From the NCBI GenBank assembly GCA_047638695.1, contig JBLINY010000003.1, positions 37,507-101,506 on the forward strand: a stretch of 64,000 nucleotides of DNA. Reading direction: 5' to 3'. The notes beneath the pieces are model-generated. The model was not told the origin of the DNA. It searched no databases and was given only the letters and a program-made list of their open reading frames with translations. A program made the translations under genes and the position numbers. This document shows positions 34,679-42,740 of the stretch, piece by piece (positions within the stretch are counted from its first letter, which is position 1; each line of letters opens with the position of its first letter). The DNA is from JAHECQ01 sp047638695 (GTDB lineage: Bacteria; Actinomycetota; Acidimicrobiia; Acidimicrobiales; SZUA-35).

Positions 34679-35533
34679 TCAAGACTCATCGGTCCAGCGC
34701 ATCAGGCCTTCCTGCATGCAGGTGGCGACGAGGTCTCCAGTCTCGGTGTAGAAGCGGCCCGATGCCAATCCTCGGTTTCCTCCCGTCGATTCGACTGACT
34801 GATCGAACAGCAGCCAGTCGTCGGCGCGTGCCGGTCGATGGAACCACATCGAGTGATCGAGACTTGCCCCGCTGGCGCGAGGGTCCTGCCAACGCCGGCC
34901 GTGCGGCAGATGCACGTGATCGACCAGCGTCGCATCAGAGACATACGCCAAGCCCACATCGTGCAATCGCCGATCGTCAGGAAGACGGCCCTCGACTCTG
35001 ATCCTGTTCCACATCAACTGGCTCTCGGTTACGGACTCACCTTCGCCAGCAGTTGGCGGGTTGACGTAGAGCGTCTCGATAGGTCGGACTTCACCAGACC
35101 AGACATCGTCGACGAGTCCAGCCCGTTGTCCCCGAGTGATGTCGTTGTAGTTCAGGAGCCCGTCACTCGGCCCGGCAACCGCGGGCATCACAGCTCCGGC
35201 GTAGTGGGGTCCGTCTTCTGGAACGTGGAACGAGAGCTGGGCAGTGAACATCTCGACGCCGGCCTGTCGTGCCACTACTCGCCGAACGCTGAACGATCGA
35301 CCGTCTCGGGCTCGATCGACCACCATCTCGGTGGGCTCATCGACAGAGCCTGCCCGAAGGAAGAACCCGTGCAGTGAATGGACAAAGCGATCGTCGTCAA
35401 CCGTTTGGTACGCCGCCATCAGGGCGTGGGCCAGGAACTGCCCACCGAAGACTCGACCGGTTGGTTCTGGGGCGGGTGGGGCGGAAAAGGTATCGACGCC
35501 GGTCGGCGTCAGACGCATCAGCGATTCGAACAC
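34679..35533 (-). CDS. tesB: acyl-CoA thioesterase II (TesB family)
   Basis: A 284-residue double-hotdog thioesterase that hydrolyses acyl-CoA to the free acid and CoA. The first hotdog has GRVFGGQFLAHALMAA and the family HSLHGFFLRAG; the second has SLDHSMWFHRP and the catalytic region near WLLFDQSVES. Length matches TesB (about 286). The ATG at 35533 overlaps the small upstream ORF by 16 bases, so translational coupling is likely. Confidence 0.92.
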   Translation of the reverse strand: MFESLMRLTPTGVDTFSAPPAPEPTGRVFGGQFLAHALMAAYQTVDDDRFVHSLHGFFLRAGSVDEPTEMVVDRARDGRSFSVRRVVARQAGVEMFTAQLSFHVPEDGPHYAGAVMPAVAGPSDGLLNYNDITRGQRAGLVDDVWSGEVRPIETLYVNPPTAGEGESVTESQLMWNRIRVEGRLPDDRRLHDVGLAYVSDATLVDHVHLPHGRRWQDPRASGASLDHSMWFHRPARADDWLLFDQSVESTGGNRGLASGRFYTETGDLVATCMQEGLMRWTDES

Positions 35534-35727
35534 TCCGACATCGTATGCAGCCAGTGGTCGATGGTGGCCTGATCGCGACGGCGCCCTGCCTCGAAGGTAG
35601 AAGCGGATAGGTCGCAGGCCTGCTCGGTCGGCGCACTGGCCGACATGATCATCGCTGACATCAGCCGGTGGGTCAGGTCGACAACCGGGTTAGTGGTGGT
35701 CGATGTGTCTAGGAAAGCGATGGCCAT
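35518..35727 (-). CDS. small protein upstream of tesB, function unknown
   Basis: 69 residues from an ATG at 35727 preceded by AGGAGGGG six bases upstream, one of the strongest Shine-Dalgarno sites in the window. The protein has a short hydrophobic, Met-rich middle (RLMSAMIMSASAP) and a helical, charged end. Its stop lies inside the tesB start, giving a 16-base overlap. No family is recognised; the good start site and overlap support a real gene, perhaps a leader or partner for the thioesterase. Confidence 0.55.
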   Translation of the reverse strand: MAIAFLDTSTTTNPVVDLTHRLMSAMIMSASAPTEQACDLSASTFEAGRRRDQATIDHWLHTMSECSNR

Positions 35728-35797
35728 GATTCCCCTCCTGGGGCGAGGCGGCTGATGCCGTCCGGTGTCGATGCACCGCCCAGTCTTGTAGCTACCG

Positions 35798-35817
35798 CCC
35801 CCCGCTGAATCGGGGGG
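35798..35817 (-). terminator. 7-bp GC hairpin after the MBL hydrolase
   Basis: CCCCCCG (35798-35804) and CGGGGGG (35811-35817) enclose CTGAAT. On the minus strand it lies 13 bases past the stop of the gene ending at 35830 and before the small gene at 35727. No clear U-tract. Confidence 0.55.
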
Positions 35818-35829
35818 AACCCCGATCTC

Positions 35830-36762
35830 TCAGGCCAGGCAGCGGGGCCGAGCGCCGCCGTTGAAGGCGATCATGTCGAGGATGGCCGTATCGATCCGGA
35901 AGTCGTCATTCTGACCGGCCTCCCGGTAGGCGACATGCAGGTTGCCTACCAGCCGCTCGCTATCGGTCCATTCGGCAAAGCGACCGAGGTCGGTGGCCTG
36001 GGCTTGCTCGAGCGGGGTCCGACCGGCAGCGATGCCTTCGGTGGCCCGCTCCTGCACAAACCCGAGGTATTGCCGCTGATCATCGAGAGCCGCAGCAATG
36101 GCGGCACCGGTCGCAACCGGTCCGTGGCCGGGAACGAGGACATCTGCCTCGAACGAAGCCAGGTGATCCATGGCTGTGATGGTGCCGGACACCGAGCCGA
36201 ACAACGAGAACGGCGTGCCCCCATGAAAAACCAGGTCGCCGGCGAAGAGGACTTTGGCATCGGCTACCCACATGATGACGTCACCCTCGGTGTGAGCCAC
36301 GTAGCCGAGGTCGCTCAGCGTGAGCGAACGATTTCCTGCGTAGAGCTCGAGCGACCCAACGAATGTGAGACTGGGTGGAGCGAACTGGAGGTCTCCCCAT
36401 TCGACATCGGGAAAGGCAACCGAATAGTCGCTAATGCCCCCGGCGGCCATCATCACTTCGCGACACTTCCGGTGGGCCACGATGGTCGCGCCAACAAAAA
36501 GGTAGTTGCCGTGCGTGTGATCACCATGGTGGTGAGTATTGATCAATGTGCTGATCGGCTTGTCGGTTACCGATCGGATGGCGTCGAGGAAGGCCCGAGT
36601 GCGAGCCTCCGTCGAGGTGGCGTCAACGACCACAACTCGGTCCTCGCCGACAACGAAACCGGTGTTGTTGATGAACCAGGTGCCGTCGGGCTGAACGTAG
36701 GAATAGATGCCGTCGCCAACTTCAGTGAGGATCGGCGGTGGCAGTTCGTGATCATGACCCAT
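35830..36762 (-). CDS. MBL-fold metallo-hydrolase
   Basis: A 310-residue metallo-beta-lactamase-fold protein. The HHHGDHTHGN motif binds zinc; further ligands are in AHTEGD/FAGDLVFHGG and VPGHGPV. It resembles quinoprotein relay/lactonase-like MBL proteins (SoxH or Blh type). The start is the ATG at 36762 (MGHDHELPPP): the open frame continues to 37284, but that portion runs antisense to the MaoC gene and is not conserved-looking. The MaoC gene begins only 18 bases away on the other strand, so both promoters overlap. Confidence 0.87.
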   Translation of the reverse strand: MGHDHELPPPILTEVGDGIYSYVQPDGTWFINNTGFVVGEDRVVVVDATSTEARTRAFLDAIRSVTDKPISTLINTHHHGDHTHGNYLFVGATIVAHRKCREVMMAAGGISDYSVAFPDVEWGDLQFAPPSLTFVGSLELYAGNRSLTLSDLGYVAHTEGDVIMWVADAKVLFAGDLVFHGGTPFSLFGSVSGTITAMDHLASFEADVLVPGHGPVATGAAIAAALDDQRQYLGFVQERATEGIAAGRTPLEQAQATDLGRFAEWTDSERLVGNLHVAYREAGQNDDFRIDTAILDMIAFNGGARPRCLA

Positions 36763-36780
36763 GGCGGCCAAGCTAGTGGC

Positions 36781-37257
36781 ATGCCGCCAATCACAAAATC
36801 GGAAGAGGCCGGGATAACCGACCAATTCGAGTTTCGAGTCGACCCGACTGCGGTGATGCTCTTCGCTCGATCCCTGGGCGATGACCGAGCCGAATACGTG
36901 AACGGCGATGTAGTACCGCCGACCTTCTTCCAGTCGAGCGCCCACTACGAACCGGACTATCCGCTCGACTTCTTGCGACCCGGGTGGCAACCGAAGACAA
37001 CGCCTCGATATCCCGGCGCGGGAAAGACGCTGCATGGCGAGCAGCGGTTCACCTACCACCATCCGGTTCGAGCCGGCGATGTGCTGGACGTCACCATTCG
37101 CAGCGGCGACCAATGGGAGAAGCAGAGCGGCCGTGGAGGTTCGCTTAGTTTTGTCGAGCAGGTCACCGAGTTCCGCAACGCCGATGGCGTGCTGTGTGTA
37201 ACGGCCGTGAACCTCGGCGTGATACCCGAGATCAAACCGGGAGGAGATGGCCAGTGA
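36781..37257 (+). CDS. MaoC-type dehydratase N-terminal domain protein (HadA/HadC-like)
   Basis: A 158-residue single hotdog-fold protein. FRVDPTAVMLFARSLGDD is the N-terminal MaoC/FAS1-like segment and LHGEQRFTYHHPVRAGDVL the second. It lacks its own catalytic Asp-His pair, as the A/C-type subunits of mycobacterial (3R)-hydroxyacyl dehydratases do. It overlaps the next gene by GTGA and so is almost certainly its heterodimer partner. The longer open frame upstream is antisense to the MBL gene and is not used. Confidence 0.83.
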   Translation: MPPITKSEEAGITDQFEFRVDPTAVMLFARSLGDDRAEYVNGDVVPPTFFQSSAHYEPDYPLDFLRPGWQPKTTPRYPGAGKTLHGEQRFTYHHPVRAGDVLDVTIRSGDQWEKQSGRGGSLSFVEQVTEFRNADGVLCVTAVNLGVIPEIKPGGDGQ

Positions 37258-37685
37258 ACGACGCACCGAGCGAACCAGCAACACCGAGCGAGGGCGTGAT
37301 CGAGGTGGGCTCGGCCCGCGAGCAAGTCGTGATCGAAGGCATCACGCGAACCCACCTCGTGAAGTACGCCGGCGCCAGCGGCGACTTCAATCCGCTTCAC
37401 CACGACGAGGCATATGCCAAGGACCACGGGTACCCAGGGGTGTTCGGCCATGGCATGTTCACCATGGGACTGACCGCGAAGGTTGTTACCGACTGGTTCG
37501 GTCCTGCATCGGTGCGCAGCTACGGCGTTCGCTTCACTCGCCAAGTCTGGCCGGGCGACACACTGACGGCGAGAGCGGTGGTTACCTCGATCGACGGAGC
37601 GGAGGTCACGCTGTCAGTGGAGACAACCAACCAGAAAGGCGAGACCGTTGTTGCCGGCGATGCAACGGTGACGATCCCCAGCTGA
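37254..37685 (+). CDS. MaoC-like (R)-specific enoyl hydratase (HadB-like)
   Basis: A 143-residue hotdog hydratase. The hydratase motif KYAGASGDFNPLHHDEAYA holds the catalytic Asp and His; GYPGVFGHGMFTMG follows. The start is a GTG overlapping the upstream stop (GTGA), so the two MaoC proteins are made together and probably form an (R)-3-hydroxyacyl thioester dehydratase heterodimer. The substrate may be a CoA or ACP ester. Confidence 0.88.
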   Translation: MNDAPSEPATPSEGVIEVGSAREQVVIEGITRTHLVKYAGASGDFNPLHHDEAYAKDHGYPGVFGHGMFTMGLTAKVVTDWFGPASVRSYGVRFTRQVWPGDTLTARAVVTSIDGAEVTLSVETTNQKGETVVAGDATVTIPS

Positions 37686-37693
37686 GGGTCGGG

Positions 37694-38926
37694 TCAGCCG
37701 TCAGTTTTGCAGACGGCGACGGCGTTCACCAGATCGGTGTGGGTGCCCATCAGCTCCATGGCTCGGGTGTAGTTGGTGTTTTCGATGGTCGGCGGCGCAT
37801 CGGCTGAGCACGCACGGTCGACCTCAGCGTTCCAGTTTCGCTCGGACCGGTCGCGAACTTCAGGGGTGAACCAAGTCTGCAAGAGGTCGTTGTGAGCTTG
37901 CTCGTTGTCCCGCGCCACGGTGAGGGCGTCGACAGCAGCTTCGGACTCGACCAACATGGCCTCGAGTTCATCGATGTCGGCCGACGGTACGGGGCTCGGG
38001 ACTACCGCAGCAGTGCTGCCGGTCGCCCCGTCCGTCGCCGGCACTCTCGTTCCCTGCGCATCGGTTGTGGCCGAAACAGCATCGGTTGTGCCCGAAACAG
38101 CATCGGTTGTGCCCGAAACACTGTCGGTCGTCGAGTTCTGGCTGTTCGCAAGAAACCAGCCGATGCCCAGGCCGACCGCAAGTGCAACGAGCGATCCGAG
38201 GATGGCCGGCAGCAGACGACTGGAACCGCCGGGGCCAGGCGTGGCTGGCGTTGCCACGCTTGTGCGAATGATCGGGTTGGCATCGACGTCCGCTGTTTGG
38301 ACGAGCAGCGCCTTGTCTTCGCTAAGAGCGACCGACGGCATCGGCGGTGTTGGCGTTGGCGTTGCTGCCGGAGTCGGTGTCGGCGTAGCGGTCGGTGTCG
38401 CAGGCGGTGAAGCAGCCGGGCCAGGAGTGAACGAAGCGGTCGGCGTCGTCGGGCTGCCAGCCTGCGCCTGAGCAGCGGCTGCTTGCGATGCAGCGGCACG
38501 CTTAGCCAGCTCGGTCAGTTCGGTTCCACGGCTGGGCAAGGGCCTGGCGAGGGTCGGTGATCCGGGGGAACGAACGATCGAGTCAACGGCGGGAACAGAG
38601 TCGATGGCGAGATCAGTGCCGACTGCCGGCGAGTTGCCAAAGATCCGCGGCTTCGATGCCGCTACCTCTTGCTCGACTGCGGTACTAGCTGATCGTGCAG
38701 GTTCAGATGCTGGGGCAGCAGGTTCAGTCGCGGGCGCCACATCTTCGACATGCTGGCCGCGCGAGTTGCCCGTCCACTCACGTCCGTTCCAGAAACGTTC
38801 GTCGGCCAACTTGAGCGGATCGGGATACCAACCGGGGAACGGGCCATCCGGATCGGGAACCGACTCGCCCGCGGCAATGCCGCTGGTCGGTGCTGATGTG
38901 GAGTGTGGGTGTGAAGTGTCGACCAT
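37694..38926 (-). CDS. DUF2510 membrane protein with low-complexity regions
   Basis: A 410-residue protein. The N-terminal DUF2510 motif (PFPGWYPDPLKLADERFWNG, residues about 28-47) is followed by Ala/Pro-rich cytoplasmic text and PTPTP-type repeats. One transmembrane helix follows (LLPAILGSLVALAVGLGIGWF, about 238-258), then a Thr/Ser repeat (SGTTDAV three times) and an extracellular helical domain with a Cys pair near the end (CSADAP and VCKTDG). DUF2510 is typical of actinobacterial membrane proteins; function unknown. It is convergent with the MaoC gene (9 bases apart). Confidence 0.75.
   Translation of the reverse strand: MVDTSHPHSTSAPTSGIAAGESVPDPDGPFPGWYPDPLKLADERFWNGREWTGNSRGQHVEDVAPATEPAAPASEPARSASTAVEQEVAASKPRIFGNSPAVGTDLAIDSVPAVDSIVRSPGSPTLARPLPSRGTELTELAKRAAASQAAAAQAQAGSPTTPTASFTPGPAASPPATPTATPTPTPAATPTPTPPMPSVALSEDKALLVQTADVDANPIIRTSVATPATPGPGGSSRLLPAILGSLVALAVGLGIGWFLANSQNSTTDSVSGTTDAVSGTTDAVSATTDAQGTRVPATDGATGSTAAVVPSPVPSADIDELEAMLVESEAAVDALTVARDNEQAHNDLLQTWFTPEVRDRSERNWNAEVDRACSADAPPTIENTNYTRAMELMGTHTDLVNAVAVCKTDG
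38058..38120 (-). repeat. 21-bp tandem repeat (3 copies) in the DUF2510 gene
   Basis: Units of GCATCGGTTGTGNCCGAAACA begin at 38058, 38079 and 38100. They stay in frame and encode the SGTTDAV/SATTDAV repeat just after the membrane helix. Confidence 0.9.
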
Positions 38927-38978
38927 AGGTGTAACTCAGACCCCGCCAGCGTTCATTGTATCGCCCCGCTACCTCCGA

Positions 38979-39557
38979 CTACACGTCGGGGGCTAGATGC
39001 TCGGCTCTCTCGGTCTGGTACCGCTCGATGGGTTGGAAGCCCGCCTGATCGCCGAACGTCTCGGTCGTCCACGCCATCAGGTCATCATCGTCAAGGAAAA
39101 GATCAACGGGGCGAACTTGAGGCTGCGTCACGTGGAATGGCGTTGCCGCATACACCTCGACACCATTTCCCTCAGGGTCTTTGAAGTAACACGACCAGGT
39201 GTTTCCGTGGGAGACCGGGCGGATGCCAATGCCTGCTCCCTCCAACCGGTGGGCCAGATCTCGCACCGCACCGAGCGATCCTGCTCGAAAGGCCATGTGG
39301 TCATAGGGCCCCGAATGCTCATCGTCACGAATGGGCAAGAAGGCCAGCTGATGGTGATCGTTTGGATCTTGCGACAGAAAGACGATCTCGCTGTCGAGCG
39401 GAGGGAGATCACCGCGATTCGGCAACTTCAACGGGCCCCGGTCGACGACCTCGAAGTGCAGGGTCTCGGTGTAGAAATCGATCATGGCTGCAAGGTCACG
39501 AACCTTCAGCACCACGTGGGAGAAACCCAGCCCGAGCCGTTCAGGAGTGGCGGGCAT
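38979..39557 (-). CDS. VOC family (extradiol dioxygenase-like) protein
   Basis: A 192-residue vicinal-oxygen-chelate protein. Metal-site strands are FSHVVLKVRDL (residue 12-22), DDEHSGPYDHMAFRAG and GNGVEVYA (Glu). The sequence resembles catechol 2,3-dioxygenase-like proteins, with His-His-Glu ligands plausible, so ring cleavage of a catechol is possible. It follows the small protein gene at 39557 with a TGATG overlap. Confidence 0.78.
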   Translation of the reverse strand: MPATPERLGLGFSHVVLKVRDLAAMIDFYTETLHFEVVDRGPLKLPNRGDLPPLDSEIVFLSQDPNDHHQLAFLPIRDDEHSGPYDHMAFRAGSLGAVRDLAHRLEGAGIGIRPVSHGNTWSCYFKDPEGNGVEVYAATPFHVTQPQVRPVDLFLDDDDLMAWTTETFGDQAGFQPIERYQTERAEHLAPDV

Positions 39558-39844
39558 CAGACGACCGTGTCGACCATGGAGACCTGCATCTCCTTCACCG
39601 GGCTCTCGAACCCCTCGAATGCCGCTGCCCGCTCAGGTGAGTTGTTGTACTTCTCGAGCGCAGCGTCGAAGTCGCCCGTGTGACTCACCGACCAGACAAG
39701 TTCCAGGTTCTCCCGGTCAGCGTAAATAAAGTCGACGGTGAAGCCGTACTTCTCGCGCACCGCAACAATGTTGGGGATCCAGGCCGAGATGCGGTCGAGA
39801 CCTGCTTCGTCAGCGATCGAATAGCGGCGCAGTTGAGTAGCCAT
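39557..39844 (-). CDS. small NIPSNAP-like (dimeric alpha-beta barrel) protein
   Basis: A 95-residue protein with an RRYSIADEAGLDRISAWIPNI start and a strand LELVWSV, fitting a ferredoxin-like fold of the NIPSNAP/DABB kind. No catalytic motif is obvious. It overlaps the VOC gene by TGATG, so both come from one message; a role as a partner or monooxygenase-like accessory is possible but not shown. Confidence 0.6.
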   Translation of the reverse strand: MATQLRRYSIADEAGLDRISAWIPNIVAVREKYGFTVDFIYADRENLELVWSVSHTGDFDAALEKYNNSPERAAAFEGFESPVKEMQVSMVDTVV

Positions 39845-39892
39845 AGCGCCAACCTACGACTGATCTCGGCTGAGCATCAAGACCTAGCTCGG

Positions 39893-40264
39893 TTATGGTC
39901 GGCGACAGACCACGCAGAACTCGCCACCCTCGGGATCGGCCATGACCGTCGCGGTCATACCTTGATGGCCCGGCCCATCGGCCGGGTTGATAACCGTGGC
40001 ACCCAGCGCTTGGAGCTCAGCGATCGCTTCGATGTCGTTGGTGACGAAGAGATCGAAATGAAGTCGGTGCTTGGCCGTCTTACCTTCGGGGACCCGTTGG
40101 ATCGTCAGATGGTTCAGCGGTCGGCCAACCTCAGAGTCCGAGAGCGTGTAGTACGGCTGTCCATCGCCCACCCGTGTCTTGAACCCGATGGCCTTCTGCC
40201 AAAAATCAGCGATGAGGTCCGGATCGTTGGCATCGAGCGTGGTTCCAATAGCGCGTACTTCCAT
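39893..40264 (-). CDS. VOC (glyoxalase-like) family protein
   Basis: A 123-residue protein. IGTTLDANDPDLIADFWQKAIG is the start typical of glyoxalase-like VOC proteins of actinobacteria, and the end DPEGGEFCVVCRRP is conserved in that group. LHFDLFVTNDIEA carries the second half-site. A single-domain form likely dimerises; the substrate is unknown. It lies 48 bases upstream of the NIPSNAP-like gene on the same strand. Confidence 0.8.
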   Translation of the reverse strand: MEVRAIGTTLDANDPDLIADFWQKAIGFKTRVGDGQPYYTLSDSEVGRPLNHLTIQRVPEGKTAKHRLHFDLFVTNDIEAIAELQALGATVINPADGPGHQGMTATVMADPEGGEFCVVCRRP

Positions 40265-40315
40265 ACCGCGACACTACGAGCGACCGTCTGTGACGGCAAC
40301 GAAATGCTGCTCTTA

Positions 40316-41413
40316 TCAGGGCATCAAGAGTACGGGCTTGATGACCTCGCCGTGATGACTGGCGGCCTCTGCCTCGTTTATCTGATCGAGTGGAAAAGTC
40401 GTGATGAGCTCATCAAACGGAAAGCGTCCGGCCCGGTGGAGCTCGATGAGCTCCGGGATGAACTGTTGTGGGATCGAATCGCCCTCGAGAATGCCGGTGA
40501 TGGTGCGACCGAAAAGCACATGCCGCGGCGACACCGAAGCCATTGCATCGGGCGCTCCTGCTGCCACGAAACCGAACGTGCCCCGTGGGGCAAGTGCTCC
40601 AACCCCAGCCTCGAACGTTCCGGGTGCTCCGACGGCATCGAAGGCAAAGTCGACCCCACGACCGTCGGTCGCTTCGAGGATCTGCGCTACGACGTCATCC
40701 GACGACGTGATCGTGGCTGTCGCCCCAAGCTCGGTGGCCTTCGCCAGCCGGCCGGCATGCACATCGACCCCGATAATCGGGCCGCAGCCGACCGCTACCG
40801 CGGCGAGAAGTGCCGAGAGGCCCACCGCTCCGCATCCAAAGATGGCAATCGACTGACCCGGTCGCGGGCGAAAGACGTTCATCACCGCTCCGGCGCCGGT
40901 TTGTACACCGCAACCCAACGGACCCAACAGTTCCAGAGGGGCGTCGTCGTCTACCGGCACCACGGAGGCAACGGGGACGACGGCGTGGGCCGAGAACGAT
41001 GATTGACCGAAGAAGTGTGAACCGACCTGCGTATCGTCGAGCCGCAACGCGGCCGTGCCATCGAGCCGACAACAGTTGAAGTTGAGAGCCCACATGTTCG
41101 AGCAATAGGTGCGCTCGCCTCGCAGACAGTTCGCACAATGACCACACGAGACATAGGACAAGACCACCGGCTGGCCAACCGACAGCCCAGTCACACCGGG
41201 ACCAACCGCCTCGATGTGACCCGAACCTTCATGGCCGAGCACAACCGGGTAGGGCGTTGGCCGGTGGGCCTCGCGCATCGACAGATCGGTGTGGCACATC
41301 CCGGTAGCCACGAGCTTCACCCGAACCTCGCCAGCGCGGGGCTCTTCTATCTCGACCTGCTCCAGAGTGAAGACTCCGTCGGCCTGGTGCAGAACTGCAG
41401 CTGTCGTTTTCAT
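40316..41413 (-). CDS. zinc-containing alcohol dehydrogenase (MDR family)
   Basis: A 365-residue NAD(P)-dependent dehydrogenase. Catalytic zinc ligands appear in GMCHTDLSM and GHEGSGHIEAVG; the structural zinc site is CGHCANCLRGERTYC. Cofactor binding follows in IFGCGAVGLSA. The resemblance is to aryl-alcohol and NDMA/mycothiol-linked types. Open frame exists upstream to 41518, but the ATG at 41413 begins MKTTAAVLHQADGVF, the family start. It lies one base after the CoA-transferase stop, so it is probably in the same operon. Confidence 0.92.
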   Translation of the reverse strand: MKTTAAVLHQADGVFTLEQVEIEEPRAGEVRVKLVATGMCHTDLSMREAHRPTPYPVVLGHEGSGHIEAVGPGVTGLSVGQPVVLSYVSCGHCANCLRGERTYCSNMWALNFNCCRLDGTAALRLDDTQVGSHFFGQSSFSAHAVVPVASVVPVDDDAPLELLGPLGCGVQTGAGAVMNVFRPRPGQSIAIFGCGAVGLSALLAAVAVGCGPIIGVDVHAGRLAKATELGATATITSSDDVVAQILEATDGRGVDFAFDAVGAPGTFEAGVGALAPRGTFGFVAAGAPDAMASVSPRHVLFGRTITGILEGDSIPQQFIPELIELHRAGRFPFDELITTFPLDQINEAEAASHHGEVIKPVLLMP

Positions 41414-41414
41414 C

Positions 41415-42731
41415 TCAGTGTTCTTTCGTGGCGATAAGGCCGTCGGCGGCGAGAGCCGCAATCCGGTCATCGTCATAGCCGAGGATGTCGCGCAGCACAT
41501 CCTCGTTGTCTTGACCAAGCGCGTGGGTCACCAGATCTGGCTCCGGCGGGGCATCAGCAAACTTGATGGGGAACCCGGGCACGATGATGGGACCGGTAAG
41601 CGGATCGTCGACCTCTCGTACCGCTCGTCGTTCTGTGAAGAACGGATGGTTCACCGCATCGGTGGGGTCAAGCACGGGGGCGCAAGGCACTCGCGATGCC
41701 TCGAGCTTGGCCAGGACATCGACATCTGTGGCATGGCTCTGCATCCAGTCCTCGATCTCCGCAGTAAGCGCCTCGCGGTTCTCGATGCGAGGGAGCGGGT
41801 CGGCGAAACGCGGATCCTCAGCAAACTCGGGTCGCTCCATGGCCTCCCACAAGCCGCCGATCTGCATCTGTGTGCAAAGAATGACGATCCAACCCTCAGG
41901 TCCCTGGAAGACACCTGCGGGCGACAGCGGCCCGTAGTGTCGCCCACCACGCACAGCCTCGTAGCTGGGATCCATCGAGGCCGAATGCACCGCAGTCTCT
42001 TGCATGTGGAACAACGCTTCGACCATCGAGATATCGATGTGGGTGCCCTTGCCGGTGCGGTCACGCCGGTAGAGCGCGTAACCCAACCCAGCGAAGGCAT
42101 GGAAGCCAGCGTTGTTGTCGCCGAGAGCAATGCCGGTGAACGTTGGTGGACCCTCGGGGTCACCGGTCATGTGCATCAAGCCCGAATAGGCCTGGGCGAT
42201 GAAATCGAACGCCGGCTTGTGGGTTAGCGGACCTGTCTGTCCGAAACCGGAGATACTGGCCATGATCAACCGAGGGTTGATGGCAGAGAGCTCGTCGTAG
42301 CCCATCCCCCGTCGTTCCATCACCCCGGTGCTGTAGTTCTCGACAACGACATCGACGTGTGGGATCAGCTCCTTCACTACGGCCACACCCTCTGGGCGAG
42401 AGAGGTCAACGGCCAAGCTGCGCTTCCCGCGGTTCTGCTGCACGAAACCGCCCGACCGCTTGTTCTTCCGTGGGACACCCGATCGTTGTGGATCGCCGTA
42501 GGGCGTCATCTCCACCTTGATGACGTCCGCCCCCATCTCGGTGAGCAGTCGGGTACACGCCGGACCGGCCAAATACTGGGTGAAGTCCAGCACTCGAACG
42601 CCCTCAAGATATGGCTCGTTCTCACTCGTTTGGTCGCTCACCAGATCGCTCTCACTCGTTTGGTCGCTCACCAGATCGCTCTCACTCGTTTGGTCGCTCA
42701 CCAGATCGCTCCTTCTCCTTTGGTCGCTCAC
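41415..42731 (-). CDS. CaiB/BaiF class III CoA-transferase with a repeated N-terminus
   Basis: Up to 438 residues. EGVRVLDFTQYLAGPACTRLL and NRGKRSLAVDLSRPEG are the family segments. The first about 38 residues are a repeat of SDLVSDQTSE created by a 30-bp tandem duplication that also copies a GTG. Possible starts are the GTGs at 42731, 42701, 42671 and 42641; the one at 42731 overlaps the upstream stop (GTGA) and has a GGAG box. The family domain needs none of the repeats. It is in tandem with a second CoA-transferase upstream and an alcohol dehydrogenase downstream. Confidence 0.87.
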   Translation of the reverse strand: MSDQRRRSDLVSDQTSESDLVSDQTSESDLVSDQTSENEPYLEGVRVLDFTQYLAGPACTRLLTEMGADVIKVEMTPYGDPQRSGVPRKNKRSGGFVQQNRGKRSLAVDLSRPEGVAVVKELIPHVDVVVENYSTGVMERRGMGYDELSAINPRLIMASISGFGQTGPLTHKPAFDFIAQAYSGLMHMTGDPEGPPTFTGIALGDNNAGFHAFAGLGYALYRRDRTGKGTHIDISMVEALFHMQETAVHSASMDPSYEAVRGGRHYGPLSPAGVFQGPEGWIVILCTQMQIGGLWEAMERPEFAEDPRFADPLPRIENREALTAEIEDWMQSHATDVDVLAKLEASRVPCAPVLDPTDAVNHPFFTERRAVREVDDPLTGPIIVPGFPIKFADAPPEPDLVTHALGQDNEDVLRDILGYDDDRIAALAADGLIATKEH

Positions 42732-42740
42732 CAGATCGCT
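42621..42740 (-). repeat. 30-bp tandem repeat (4 copies) covering a gene start
   Basis: Units ending GGTCGCTCACCAGATCGCT span 42621-42650, 42651-42680, 42681-42710 and a diverged copy 42711-42740. The first three are identical. Each copy carries a GTG start candidate (coding strand GTGAGCGACC), so the start region and overlap with the upstream gene have been amplified. Confidence 0.95.

Noticed and set aside
35935..36780. N-terminal extension of the MaoC gene
   Set aside because: The frame is open only because it mirrors the MBL gene; the MaoC fold begins at the ATG at 36781.
39680..41002. A 440-codon plus-strand frame
   Set aside because: It lies antisense to the VOC, NIPSNAP-like and alcohol dehydrogenase genes and is typical of a GC-rich shadow frame.
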